NCBI GenBank assembly: GCA_023400055.1 | Contig: JAEXFN010000051.1 | Span: 62,001 to 126,000 of the forward strand | Direction of reading: 5' to 3' | DNA length: 64,000 bases | Origin: Bacillota bacterium | GTDB taxonomy: Bacteria; Bacillota; UBA4882; UBA8346 | Shown here: one piece after another, positions 24,914 to 33,447 of the stretch | Layout: every line of letters starts with the position of its first letter | Numbering within the stretch: the stretch's first letter is position 1 | Notes under the pieces: generated by a model | Seen by the model: the letters and a program-made list of their open reading frames with translations, nothing else | Databases searched by the model: none | Told to the model about the DNA's origin: nothing | Position numbers and translations under genes: made by a program

Positions 24914-24943
24914 TTGTAATCGGTCAAATTCATCACTTATAAT
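24914..24943 (+). promoter_or_regulatory. Candidate sigma-A promoter for the Dpp-type operon
   Basis: TTGTAA (24914-24919), 18-bp spacer, TATAAT (24938-24943), 270 bp before the first permease. No -24/-12 (TGGCAC-N5-TTGC) sequence was seen between the regulator and dppB, which fits the degenerate sigma-54 domain of the regulator. Confidence 0.5.
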
Positions 24944-24996
24944 GAAGAAGAGTTTCGGATTGATTAAATAATGATTGTAAAATTATTAACAAAACT

Positions 24997-25055
24997 GGCG
25001 ATTTCATGACCAGTGAATCGAATTGCAACGGAAATGACATCCATTTGAAATCGCC
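24997..25055. promoter_or_regulatory. Spaced inverted repeat in Dpp operon leader
   Basis: Perfect 10-bp arms GGCGATTTCA (24997-25006) and TGAAATCGCC (25046-25055), 39 bp apart. It could be a split operator for the Fis-type regulator or the base of an mRNA stem. Confidence 0.4.
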
Positions 25056-25213
25056 GTGGGTCCCTTGACCGAGATTGTCAAAAACGTTTCATACTGGAAT
25101 GATTGGGAAGGGGGTCGCAATACGCCCCATGCGGTGTCCGGATGCGGTAAAGCTTTAGTTTGGCAGATAGCGGTCCCTTTTGACATTATCCTGACTCACA
25201 GGAGGCTTCTTCC

Positions 25214-26161
25214 ATGGGCTCATATGTTTGGAAAAGAATAGTGCAGATCATTGGCGTTTTATTAATCGTTTCCGTTTTTATCTTTTTGCTGATGTCCTTC
25301 TTGCCCGGCGATCCGGTTTTCGCCATGCTCGGGCAGGAAGTATCCCCGGAACAGTATGCCAAGGTATTTAAGGAATTACAATTGGATAAGCCGATTTATG
25401 TGCGTTACTTGACTTGGGTGGCCCATGCGGTCACCGGAGATTTCGGGCAGTCCGTCCAGTTTCATAAAAGCACCGTGGAATTGTTAAAGGAAAGGGTGCC
25501 CGTCACTTTATTCTTATCGCTCGCCGCTTTTTTCATCAGCATGCCGCTGGGCGTCTTGTTCGGCGTCATCAGTGCGGTGTTTCGCGGCAAGAAACTGGAT
25601 ACCGGGGTTACGCTGCTTGCCAACTTGACAGCCTGCCTGCCCAGTTTCTGGGTGGGCATGCTGCTGATGTATATATTCTCATTATGCTTGGGCTGGTTGC
25701 CGTCTTTCGGGTTTACCTGGCCCTGGACCGATTTCGTCAAGAGCATGAAACAACTGGCGATGCCGCTGTTCTGTCTGGCTTTGGGCGGAGTGGCGACGAC
25801 CACGCGGCAGACCCGGTCGAGCATGCTGGAAGTCATTAAGCAGGATTATGTGCGGACTGCCCGCAGCAAAGGGTTAGCGGAGCGGAAAGTCATTTTCGTG
25901 CATGCCCTGAAAAACGGACTGATCCCGATTATCACCCTGATGGGCATGCGCCTCGGCGGGTTGGTCGGAGGCTCGATGTTCGTCGAATCCGTTTTCGCCA
26001 TTCCCGGAATGGGCTCGCTTTTTGTGCAGGCCATTCAAACCCGGGATATTCCGGTAGTGCAGGCTTGTGTCTTGTTGACGGCCGTCGTTTCCTGCGCCGC
26101 AAATCTGTTTACCGACATTCTTTACGCAGTGATCGACCCCAGAATCCAATATGAACAGTGA
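25214..26161 (+). CDS. Dipeptide/oligopeptide-type ABC permease, DppB class
   Basis: A 315-residue permease of the peptide/nickel family, importing oligopeptides or, in many saccharolytic bacteria, oligosaccharides. First transmembrane segment at IIGVLLIVSVFIFLLMSFLP, then the family motif GDFGQS and the EAA-type loop at RTARSKGLAERKVIFVHALK. The C-terminal segment FVESVFAIPGMGSLFVQAI is diagnostic. AGGAGG precedes the ATG. It is the first gene of an apparent operon of permeases, fused ATPase, binding protein, mannonate dehydratase and aldolase. Confidence 0.93.
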   Translation: MGSYVWKRIVQIIGVLLIVSVFIFLLMSFLPGDPVFAMLGQEVSPEQYAKVFKELQLDKPIYVRYLTWVAHAVTGDFGQSVQFHKSTVELLKERVPVTLFLSLAAFFISMPLGVLFGVISAVFRGKKLDTGVTLLANLTACLPSFWVGMLLMYIFSLCLGWLPSFGFTWPWTDFVKSMKQLAMPLFCLALGGVATTTRQTRSSMLEVIKQDYVRTARSKGLAERKVIFVHALKNGLIPIITLMGMRLGGLVGGSMFVESVFAIPGMGSLFVQAIQTRDIPVVQACVLLTAVVSCAANLFTDILYAVIDPRIQYEQ

Positions 26162-26170
26162 GGTGAGACT

Positions 26171-27070
26171 ATGGCTGCACCGTCGGCAAGCCTGAATGAT
26201 ATGGTTCAGGATGTGAATCGTAAAAAACAAAAAACCATGAAATTCATTAAAAGCCTCTTGAAACGGAAGATCGTCGTGGTGGGCACGGTTGGGGTGTTGT
26301 TCTTCGTATGCTTGGCTGTGTTTGCGCCGGTTATTGCCCCTTTCGATCCGGATGAACCCCATTTCGCCAATTTTCTTTCCACGCCCAACGGCACTTATCT
26401 GCTGGGCACGGATATGCATGGCCGGGATGTGCTGAGCCGGGTGATCTATGGCACGCGGGTGTCCTTGCTGATAGGCGTGTTCGCGGTGGTAATTGCGTGT
26501 GTCATCGGTACTTTTTTCGGCATGTGCGCAGCGTATTTCGGGGGTTGGGTCGATAACGTGATTACCCGTTTGACAGAGGCTTTGCGCGCTATTCCCCAAG
26601 TGGTACTGGCCATGGCGTTGACAGCGGTATTTGGGAGCGGGCTACGCAACCTGGCGATTATTCTGGGCATTTCCACCATCTCCGATTATGTGCGGATGAT
26701 GCGCGGTCAAGTGCTTACCATCAAGCAGTCCGACTATATTATGGCTGGCAAGCTGCAGGGCAATTCCGATTTTCGCCTGATGCTCCGCCATATTTTGCCC
26801 AACAGCATTTCGCCGATTATCGTCATGATGACCCAGCAGGTCGGAGCCACCATCTTGGCCGAGGCCGGATTGAGCTTCCTGGGGCTGGGCATCAGCGCGC
26901 CGATGGCCTCTTGGGGAAGCATGGTCAGCGAAGGACGAAATTATCTGCTGCAAAATCCCGTCTATTCATTGGCGCCTGGCGTTTGCGTGGCCCTCCTGGT
27001 AATCTCTTTGAACTTGTTCGGAGACGGTATCCGCGACGCGCTGGATCCAAGGTTGCGTGGTGAATCGTAG
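26171..27070 (+). CDS. Dipeptide/oligopeptide-type ABC permease, DppC class
   Basis: A 299-residue partner permease. After a cytoplasmic N-terminus comes a first transmembrane segment (VVGTVGVLFFVCLAVFAPVI), then LGTDMHGRDVLSRVIYGTRV, the DppC hallmark, and LAEAGLSFLGLGI near the C-terminus. The start follows GAGGTGA and is 9 bp after DppB. Together they form the membrane pore for the fused ATPase. Confidence 0.93.
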   Translation: MAAPSASLNDMVQDVNRKKQKTMKFIKSLLKRKIVVVGTVGVLFFVCLAVFAPVIAPFDPDEPHFANFLSTPNGTYLLGTDMHGRDVLSRVIYGTRVSLLIGVFAVVIACVIGTFFGMCAAYFGGWVDNVITRLTEALRAIPQVVLAMALTAVFGSGLRNLAIILGISTISDYVRMMRGQVLTIKQSDYIMAGKLQGNSDFRLMLRHILPNSISPIIVMMTQQVGATILAEAGLSFLGLGISAPMASWGSMVSEGRNYLLQNPVYSLAPGVCVALLVISLNLFGDGIRDALDPRLRGES

Positions 27071-27087
27071 AAAGGCGGCGGAGACAG

Positions 27088-29115
27088 ATGATGGATCATT
27101 TGCTGGAAGTTAAAGATATTCGGACCAGTTTTTTTATTGAAGGCCAAGAAATCAAAGCGGTGGACGGCGTTTCCCTGTACCTGGATCCCGGCGAGATCAT
27201 CGGCATCGTCGGGGAGAGCGGCAGCGGGAAGTCCGTCACCATGCTCAGCGTTTTACAGCTCATCGCCGCTCCGGGAAAAGTCGTGGGCGGGGAGGTGTAT
27301 TTGGAGGGCAGCCGCGATAATTTGCTGCAATATGGGGCACAAAGCCCCGAAATGCGCGATATCCGCGGCGGAAAGATCGGCATGATCTTTCAGGAGCCGA
27401 TGACCTCGCTGAATCCCGTCCTGACCATCGGCTATCAAATCCAGGAAAATATCATGTTGCATCTAAAACTCGATAAAGAAGCCGCCCGCGGCAGAACCAT
27501 TGAAATGCTCAAAATGGTGAACATTCCCGATGCCGAAGCGCGTTTCGGCTATTATCCGCAACAGTTTTCCGGCGGAATGCGGCAGCGGATCATGATCGCC
27601 ATGGCGATGTCCTCCAACCCCACCGTCCTGATCGCGGATGAGGCGACTACGGCGCTCGATGTGACCACGCAAGCGCAACTCCTGGAAACGCTGCGCGATG
27701 TCGCCAAAAAAACCAGCACCGCCGTGGTATTGGTGACGCATAACTTGGGAATCGTCGCCCGTTTCGCCGAACGCATTTATGTCATGTATTCTGGCAATGT
27801 GGTAGAAACCAGCGCCACCAAAACAATATTCAAAGATCCGCAACACCCGTATACCCGGGGACTGCTGAAGGCCATCCCGCGGCTGGACGACGCCAAGGAC
27901 CGAATCTTATTGCCGATTGACGGCATTCCCTTAAACCCGGCGGAGCGGCCGCAGTATTGCCCTTTTTACAGCCGCTGCCAGTACCGTAAACCTTTTTGCC
28001 AGGAACGGCCCATCCCCAAACTCAGTGAAGTCGGTCCGGACCATGCGGCCGCCTGTTGGCTGTCCCAGGAAGAAAAAGACTTGCGAATGGCCGAACTGTC
28101 CAATGAAACGCCAAAATCGGCGCCATCCAATGCGATCCGCGCGGAATGGTGTCTGGAAGTAAAGAATGTCCGGAAATATTTCCCGATTTATGCGGGGCTG
28201 ATGCGCAAAAAAGTAGGTGATGTCAAGGCCATCGAGGGAATCAGTTTTACAGTGCGAAAGGGGGAGACGCTGGGGATCGTAGGCGAAAGCGGCTGTGGAA
28301 AGACCACGCTGGCCCGCTGCATTATGCGGGTTTATCGTCCCGAGGAGGGCGAAATCCGCTTCGATGGGCAGGACATCGCCAAGCTTAACGACAAACAAAT
28401 GGCAGCTTACCGCCCCAAGATATCGATGATCTTTCAAGATCCGTTTTCCTCGCTGGATCCGCGCCAGACGGCGGGATCGGTCGTGGGCGAGTCCCTGCTG
28501 ATCCACAAACTCGTCAAAAACCAGTCGGAGTATGACCGCCGAGTGGATGAGTTGTTCCGCATCGTCGAGCTCGATCCGGCGCTGAAAGACCGGATGCCGC
28601 ACGAATTTTCCGGCGGCCAGCGGCAACGGATCGGAATCGCCCGGGCGATTTCCTGCAATCCGTCGCTGATCATTTGCGATGAACCGATTTCCGCTTTGGA
28701 TGTGTCCATTCAGGCGCAGATCATTAACCTGCTGGAAAACTTAAAGTCGAAATTGGGGATCACGTATCTGTTCATTGCCCATGATCTGGCGGTTGTGAAA
28801 CATATCAGCGACCGTATTTTGGTGATGTATCTTGGCCGAGTGGTTGAACTGGCCGATTGCCTGGATCTTTATGACAATCCGCTTCATCCTTATACCCAAG
28901 CGTTGCTGGCGGCGGTTCCGGTCGCGGACCCGGAAGTGGAGGAGAAACGCGAGCGGATCCCGCTGGCCGGCGAGGTCCCGAGCATCGCCAACCGGCCGTC
29001 CGGGTGTGCCTTCCATGAGCGCTGTCCGAGAGCGATGGAGCGTTGTTTTACCGAGGTTCCCCAACTGAAAGATGCGGGAAACCGGCATCATGTCGCTTGC
29101 TTTTTGTACGAGTGA
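27088..29115 (+). CDS. Fused Dpp/Opp-type ABC ATPase (DppD-DppF)
   Basis: A 675-residue protein carrying two complete nucleotide-binding domains that are normally separate subunits. Domain 1: Walker A GESGSGKS, signature FSGGMRQR, Walker B LIADEATTALDV. Domain 2: Walker A GESGCGKT, signature FSGGQRQR, Walker B IICDEPISALDV. Each ends with the oligopeptide C-terminal cysteine region (CPFYSRCQYRKPFC; CAFHERCPRAMERC). Domain 1 has DEAT where DEPT is usual, a mild change. Fusion guarantees a heterodimeric ATPase for the DppBC pore. GGCGGAG stands upstream; ATG 27088 or 27091 may be used. Confidence 0.92.
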   Translation: MMDHLLEVKDIRTSFFIEGQEIKAVDGVSLYLDPGEIIGIVGESGSGKSVTMLSVLQLIAAPGKVVGGEVYLEGSRDNLLQYGAQSPEMRDIRGGKIGMIFQEPMTSLNPVLTIGYQIQENIMLHLKLDKEAARGRTIEMLKMVNIPDAEARFGYYPQQFSGGMRQRIMIAMAMSSNPTVLIADEATTALDVTTQAQLLETLRDVAKKTSTAVVLVTHNLGIVARFAERIYVMYSGNVVETSATKTIFKDPQHPYTRGLLKAIPRLDDAKDRILLPIDGIPLNPAERPQYCPFYSRCQYRKPFCQERPIPKLSEVGPDHAAACWLSQEEKDLRMAELSNETPKSAPSNAIRAEWCLEVKNVRKYFPIYAGLMRKKVGDVKAIEGISFTVRKGETLGIVGESGCGKTTLARCIMRVYRPEEGEIRFDGQDIAKLNDKQMAAYRPKISMIFQDPFSSLDPRQTAGSVVGESLLIHKLVKNQSEYDRRVDELFRIVELDPALKDRMPHEFSGGQRQRIGIARAISCNPSLIICDEPISALDVSIQAQIINLLENLKSKLGITYLFIAHDLAVVKHISDRILVMYLGRVVELADCLDLYDNPLHPYTQALLAAVPVADPEVEEKRERIPLAGEVPSIANRPSGCAFHERCPRAMERCFTEVPQLKDAGNRHHVACFLYE

Positions 29116-29199
29116 TTGCCCGGGGCATCATGCAACGATGAACGCCTGACTATGACCGAATCGTGGCTTTACCAAAAAATTATTATAGGAGGAGAAATA

Positions 29200-30774
29200 A
29201 TGAAGAAGCTAGCCAATCTGAGAAAAGTTTTGCTGTCCTTATTTGTCCTGGCCGTTTGCGTCGCCAATCTATTTTTGGCGGGAAACGATCGCAACTCCGC
29301 CGCCGTGGTCGCGGCGGCGAGCGGGAAATCAAGCGGCGGTTCGCTGAAGATTGCTATCATCGCTGCTCCTTTTACCCTTTTCATGCCCAAATCGACCAGC
29401 ACCATTAATAACCAGGCGACGATGCCCGCGCTCGAACCGCTGGGACGCCTGAATGCGAAAGGCGTCTACGAACCGTGGTTAGCGGAGTCTTTCAAGGTCG
29501 ATCCGGAAAAGCTGACTTTCACGGTCAAGCTCCGGCCCGGCGTGGTCTTTCACGATGGCTCGAAACTCACGGCCGAGGTTGTGAAGTGGAACTTCGAACA
29601 GATGATCAAAAACGGCAAGGCCAGTGAGCTATGCAATCCCAAATCCTTCGAGGTCGTGGACGATTTGACCCTGGTCATCCACTTTTCCGAATGGTCCAAC
29701 AATTGGCAGGATGTCATCAGTGAAGTGCAGATCGAATCCAAAGAGGCCTATGAGAAGCATGGCGAGGACTGGTGCGCGATTAACCCCGTCGGGACCGGAC
29801 CCTTTGTACTGAAGGATTATATTCAGGGAAGCAAGTTGATCTTCAAGCGTTTTGACAAATACCGCATCAAAGGCCAGCCTTATCTCGATACCCTGGAGAT
29901 CGACATTATCACCGATTTAAACACGCAAATCACCGCTTTCCAAAATAAAGAGATCGACTGTGTAATGACCAATGACGCGGTGGCCATTCAATCTTTGGAA
30001 CGGGCCGGATTTAAGAATACCGCTAAAAAGTCGCCAAACCTGGCGGATATCTACTACTTCCTGTTTAACAGTAAAGATCCGGCCATTCCTTTCTCGAAAC
30101 TGAAAGTCCGTCAGGCGGTCATGCACAGCCTCGATTATCCGAATATCGCCAAGGTCCTGACCGGCGGTTTGGGCATCGCCACCAATCAGTTTGGGATCAA
30201 GGGGGCTTATTCCTATGACCCGTCGGTGAAGTTCTATAATTATAACCTTAAAAAGGCCAAGGCGTTGTTGAAAGAGGCCGGTTATCCCAATGGGTTCGAC
30301 ACCACCATCTATACCCGGTCGGAGATTCAGGACAGCGCCGTGCCGCTGCAAGCTTCGCTCAAAGCCATCGGGATCCGGGCCACCATTAAAGTGCTGGATG
30401 GAGCGTTGCTCGATAAAATGCAAGTCGCCGACAGCATCCCGGGGATCGTCATGGGCAAAGGTGCCAGTCAGCTGGACTTCACCAAGAACTACATCCGTCT
30501 GTACTCTTCGCAGGGAATTAAGAATCATGGCCTGATCGCTTATCCGCCCGATTATGAAAAGGCTTTGTTCGGCGCGCGGGCCGCCAAAACTTTCGCTGAG
30601 AAGAAAACGTTATTGCAGACCGCTTCCAAAAAGCTGGTTGAAGAATACGCGCTGCTGGTCCCCACCGGCGTCGCCTTTTATAAGTGCTACACTCAGGATT
30701 ACGTACGCGATCTGGGAATATATCAGGTAAGCATCCACGCCTGGACGCCGGAGCGGGCGCGGGTCACCAAATGA
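29200..30774 (+). CDS. ABC substrate-binding protein, family 5 (peptide/oligosaccharide type)
   Basis: A 524-residue binding protein of the SBP_bac_5 family. The signal peptide has hydrophobic VLLSLFVLAVCVANLFLAG; the cysteine lies inside the hydrophobic core after AV, not in a proper lipobox. Motifs: LAESFKVDPEKLTFTVKLRP, VVFHDGSKLTAEVVKWNFEQ, GTGPFVLKDY, KVRQAVMHSLDY. The frame is open from 29116, but ATG 29200 with AGGAGG 7 nt upstream is the start. It is the extracytoplasmic partner of the DppBC/fused-ATPase importer. With mannonate dehydratase downstream, an oligosaccharide containing uronic acid is a plausible ligand (inference). Confidence 0.92.
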   Translation: MKKLANLRKVLLSLFVLAVCVANLFLAGNDRNSAAVVAAASGKSSGGSLKIAIIAAPFTLFMPKSTSTINNQATMPALEPLGRLNAKGVYEPWLAESFKVDPEKLTFTVKLRPGVVFHDGSKLTAEVVKWNFEQMIKNGKASELCNPKSFEVVDDLTLVIHFSEWSNNWQDVISEVQIESKEAYEKHGEDWCAINPVGTGPFVLKDYIQGSKLIFKRFDKYRIKGQPYLDTLEIDIITDLNTQITAFQNKEIDCVMTNDAVAIQSLERAGFKNTAKKSPNLADIYYFLFNSKDPAIPFSKLKVRQAVMHSLDYPNIAKVLTGGLGIATNQFGIKGAYSYDPSVKFYNYNLKKAKALLKEAGYPNGFDTTIYTRSEIQDSAVPLQASLKAIGIRATIKVLDGALLDKMQVADSIPGIVMGKGASQLDFTKNYIRLYSSQGIKNHGLIAYPPDYEKALFGARAAKTFAEKKTLLQTASKKLVEEYALLVPTGVAFYKCYTQDYVRDLGIYQVSIHAWTPERARVTK

Positions 30775-30814
30775 GAAGCGACCGACGGCGAATCAAACGG
30801 GGAAAGGAATTGCA

Positions 30815-31801
30815 ATGAATAATCCGATCAAAGTACAACAGATCATCGGTTCGAACATCAGTGATGATAAAATTCTGTTCTTGAAGCAGATGGGGATCGA
30901 ATATGTTTCGGTGCAGTTTTCTTACGAGGATTGCAGTTACGAGCATTTGATGCGGCTTCAGGAACGGCTGCGCCAAAACGGGCTCACCATCAGCGACGCC
31001 GGATGCATCAAAATTTATAAAAATCCCGCCATCCACCTGGGCCTGGCGGACCGGGACGCCTGGATTGCCGAATATAACAAATTTACCCGTTGGCTGGGCA
31101 AGGCGGGCATCCCCATCAACTATATGACTTGGGAGCCGAATCAGGTCCTTACTTCCCAATTCGCCATCGGCGATCGGACGCGCGGTTCGGTCTCCCGCAT
31201 CGTGGACATTCATGAATTGGAAAAGCGTCCCTACAGCCACGGCCGGGAGTACGGCGCGGAAGAGATCTGGGCCAATTTCAAGTACTTCTTGGACGCCGTT
31301 TTGCCCGTCTGCGAAGAGGCTAGCGTCAAAATCGCCCTGCATCCCAACGATCCGCCCGTTCCGATGCTGGTTGGGATTCACAACCTGATCCATAGCGCGC
31401 AGGACTACAAACGGGCTTTTGCATTGGCCGGAAACAGTCCGTACCTCGGGATGAAACTGTGCATCGGCTGCTGGCTGGAGGGAGGAGCCGCATTCGGCAA
31501 CCTGCTTGAAGATATCGATTATTTCTGCAGGGAGAAAAAAATTCTCTCCGTGCATTTCCGGAATGTGAGCAGTTCCATTCCTTATTTCGAAGAAACGCTT
31601 CTGGAAGACGGATATATGGATATGTACCGGGTGATGCAACAGTTGGTGAATGCGGGATACGACGGCGTCATTACCGTGGATCATGTGCCCGATTTCGTGG
31701 AATCCTGCGGCGGCAAAAACGCGGCCTACGCCTATACCATCGGATACATGAAAGCGCTCCTCAAATGCGCGCAAGCTGGTAAAGGGCAACGGGAAGGGTA
31801 A
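30815..31801 (+). CDS. uxuA: Mannonate dehydratase (UxuA-like)
   Basis: A 328-residue TIM-barrel enzyme of the UxuA family, which dehydrates D-mannonate to 2-keto-3-deoxy-D-gluconate in the glucuronate pathway. Visible motifs are ALHPNDPPVP (metal/substrate loop), KLCIGCWLEGG, SVHFRNVSS and TVDHVPDF. It is somewhat shorter than typical UxuA (about 350-390 aa). AAAGGAA precedes the ATG. It sits between the transporter and a DHDPS-family aldolase, consistent with degradation of imported uronates; the stump of a GarR-like reductase follows immediately. Related sugar-acid dehydratase activities cannot be excluded. Confidence 0.82.
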   Translation: MNNPIKVQQIIGSNISDDKILFLKQMGIEYVSVQFSYEDCSYEHLMRLQERLRQNGLTISDAGCIKIYKNPAIHLGLADRDAWIAEYNKFTRWLGKAGIPINYMTWEPNQVLTSQFAIGDRTRGSVSRIVDIHELEKRPYSHGREYGAEEIWANFKYFLDAVLPVCEEASVKIALHPNDPPVPMLVGIHNLIHSAQDYKRAFALAGNSPYLGMKLCIGCWLEGGAAFGNLLEDIDYFCREKKILSVHFRNVSSSIPYFEETLLEDGYMDMYRVMQQLVNAGYDGVITVDHVPDFVESCGGKNAAYAYTIGYMKALLKCAQAGKGQREG

Positions 31802-31815
31802 AGGAGACACAGGCA

Positions 31816-31866
31816 ATGCTAAAAATAGGTTTTATCGGATTGGGCATCATGGGCAAGCCAGCGTGA
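31816..31866 (+). pseudogene. 16-codon remnant of a GarR/3-hydroxyisobutyrate dehydrogenase-type reductase
   Basis: Behind a good ribosome-binding site (AAGGAGA), an ATG opens MLKIGFIGLGIMGKPA and then hits TGA. This is the N-terminal Rossmann motif (GxGxMGxP) of tartronate-semialdehyde reductase/beta-hydroxyacid dehydrogenases. Full-length proteins have about 295 residues, and nothing resembling the rest is found before the aldolase gene at 32015. The gene has therefore lost all but its first codons, presumably by deletion. The intact ribosome-binding site and start suggest a recent event. It fits a sugar-acid operon. Confidence 0.75.
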
Positions 31867-32014
31867 CTCGACAGGCTCAATCCGAATAGCGTGATTGGGT
31901 TGGGCTCAGGATGACCCGGAGCCCGATCCGATTTTTGATTCTACTTTATCAGTTTTATCACTTACCACGCGATAGGACCAGGCGTCCGTATTTATGACTT
32001 GACAGCGTGGAGAA

Positions 32015-32917
32015 ATGGCGGAAACTCACATGGATTTTAAACCTTATGGCATCGTCCCTCCGATGGTCACTCCGTTGACCGACGAGGGCAAGATCAACGA
32101 ACCGGCCTTGCGCAAGCTGGTCAACTTCCTAATCGGCAGCGGCGTTCACGGGCTGTTTCCGGTCGGGACCACCGGCGAATTTTACGCTTTGTCCAACGAC
32201 GAATTCCGGCAAGTCCTCGAAGTTACGGTGGATGAGACCCGGGGCCGAGTGCCGGTGTACGCCGGCGTCAATCACATCACCACCCGGGGCTTGATCGAGT
32301 TGGCGCAGATCGCCGAGGAAGTGGGCGTCGATGCTTTGTCGGCCCTGACTCCGATGTTTTTGGCGCCCAATCAAAATCAGATCTATACCCATTTCGAGAG
32401 CCTGGCCAAGAACACCGGCCTGCCGATCATTCTCTATAATAACAAACCGAAGACCGGCGTGGACATCGCCCCGACTACCGCGGCGCGGCTGGCGGATATC
32501 GACAACATCGTCGGCATCAAGGATAGTACCGGTGATATGACGACCACCGAAGAATATCTCCGCCTGACCCGAAACAAAAACTTCTCGGTCATGATGGGCA
32601 GGGACACCCTGATCTACGCCGCCCTGTGCTACGGCGCCTCCGGTGCGGTGGCTTCCTGCGCCAATGTCGCCCCCAAGATCATCGTGGACATTTATAACAA
32701 GTTCATGGCCGGCGATCATGCGGGCGCCCGGGAAGCCCAGTTTAAAGTGGCGCCGTTGCGCATCGCTTTCAATCTGGGCACCTTCCCTTCGGTGATCAAA
32801 GCCGGGCTGAAATTGCTCGGCATCGACGTCGGCAATTGTTTCGACCCTTCCGGGCCCTTGACCGACGAAGAAACGAGCCAGTTGCAGAAAATCATGGTCG
32901 AGATGGAATTGATTTAA
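32015..32917 (+). CDS. Dihydrodipicolinate synthase/N-acetylneuraminate lyase family aldolase
   Basis: A 300-residue class I (Schiff-base) aldolase of the DapA superfamily. GTTGEF is the substrate carboxylate loop (the usual GTTGE), LYNNKP holds the catalytic Tyr region, and GIKDST carries the Schiff-base Lys. Catabolic operon members often cleave 2-keto-3-deoxy sugar acids, the product of the upstream mannonate dehydratase, so KDG-aldolase-like activity is more likely than lysine biosynthesis here (inference). The start is ambiguous: ATG 32015 has TGGAG too close, while ATG 32030 has GGCGGA at 7 nt. Last gene of the operon. Confidence 0.85.
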   Translation: MAETHMDFKPYGIVPPMVTPLTDEGKINEPALRKLVNFLIGSGVHGLFPVGTTGEFYALSNDEFRQVLEVTVDETRGRVPVYAGVNHITTRGLIELAQIAEEVGVDALSALTPMFLAPNQNQIYTHFESLAKNTGLPIILYNNKPKTGVDIAPTTAARLADIDNIVGIKDSTGDMTTTEEYLRLTRNKNFSVMMGRDTLIYAALCYGASGAVASCANVAPKIIVDIYNKFMAGDHAGAREAQFKVAPLRIAFNLGTFPSVIKAGLKLLGIDVGNCFDPSGPLTDEETSQLQKIMVEMELI

Positions 32918-32950
32918 AAGCCGGTAATTGTTTTATGGTGATAAAGAACG

Positions 32951-32987
32951 AAAAAGAAAGAAGGCCGTTGAGCCTCTTTCTTTTTTT
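32951..32987 (+). terminator. Terminator after aldolase gene (inherited from relic module)
   Basis: Imperfect stem GAAAGAAGGC / GCCTCTTTC followed by a run of seven T. It corresponds to the AAGAAGGC...GCCTTCTT terminator at 43095-43121 and so appears to be part of the decayed RHH module next to it. Confidence 0.7.
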
Positions 32988-33206
32988 GCAATCCTTTCAT
33001 TTCCCTTCTCAAGCGCCACAATCCACTGCTCAATTAAAAGTTTGATCTGTCTAAGACCGCTTGTTTTATCGGCAACCAATTTGTTTTTAAAAAAAGGGGA
33101 GTATTCCTGATGATCGCCTTTTAACTGGACATTTCAAACGGCCCGATGAGCGCCGGATTGGAGAAATGCGTTACTTCGTCTTGAAATGGGTGATCGAGTA
33201 AAAAAT
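32988..33206. pseudogene. Decayed copy of the RHH repressor/small-protein module
   Basis: Bases 32993-33090 align with 43122-43232, the C-terminal coding part of the RHH gene on the minus strand. Bases 33095-33206 align with the start of the 101-aa gene at 43436-43550: the ribosome-binding site AGGGGAG and ATG (33110) persist, but codon 5 is TAA instead of CAA and further frameshifts follow. The RHH N-terminus and the whole operator region are deleted between the two parts. Both genes are dead. Confidence 0.8.
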
Positions 33207-33447
33207 TGTAAACTTATTATAGGGAAAGTTCGAGTCATTGTAGAAGGTATCTATACTATCGACGATTCAAAGTTAACTAAAGAATTTTAATCCGTCAAAG
33301 CATCAGATAGAGCCACTCATGATGTTATTTCGATATTTTTGTCGGTTTTCAATAAGAAGCTGAATGCTTACATGTAGATCACGATATTCCGTTTCCGGTT
33401 GCGGTAAGTTGAATAAATATACGGATAAATTAAGAGCGGGATCATGA
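33207..33447. other. Intergenic stretch upstream of hybrid kinase
   Basis: AT-rich, presumably holding the promoter of the two-component operon. I see no convincing hexamer pair and no other feature. Confidence 0.35.
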
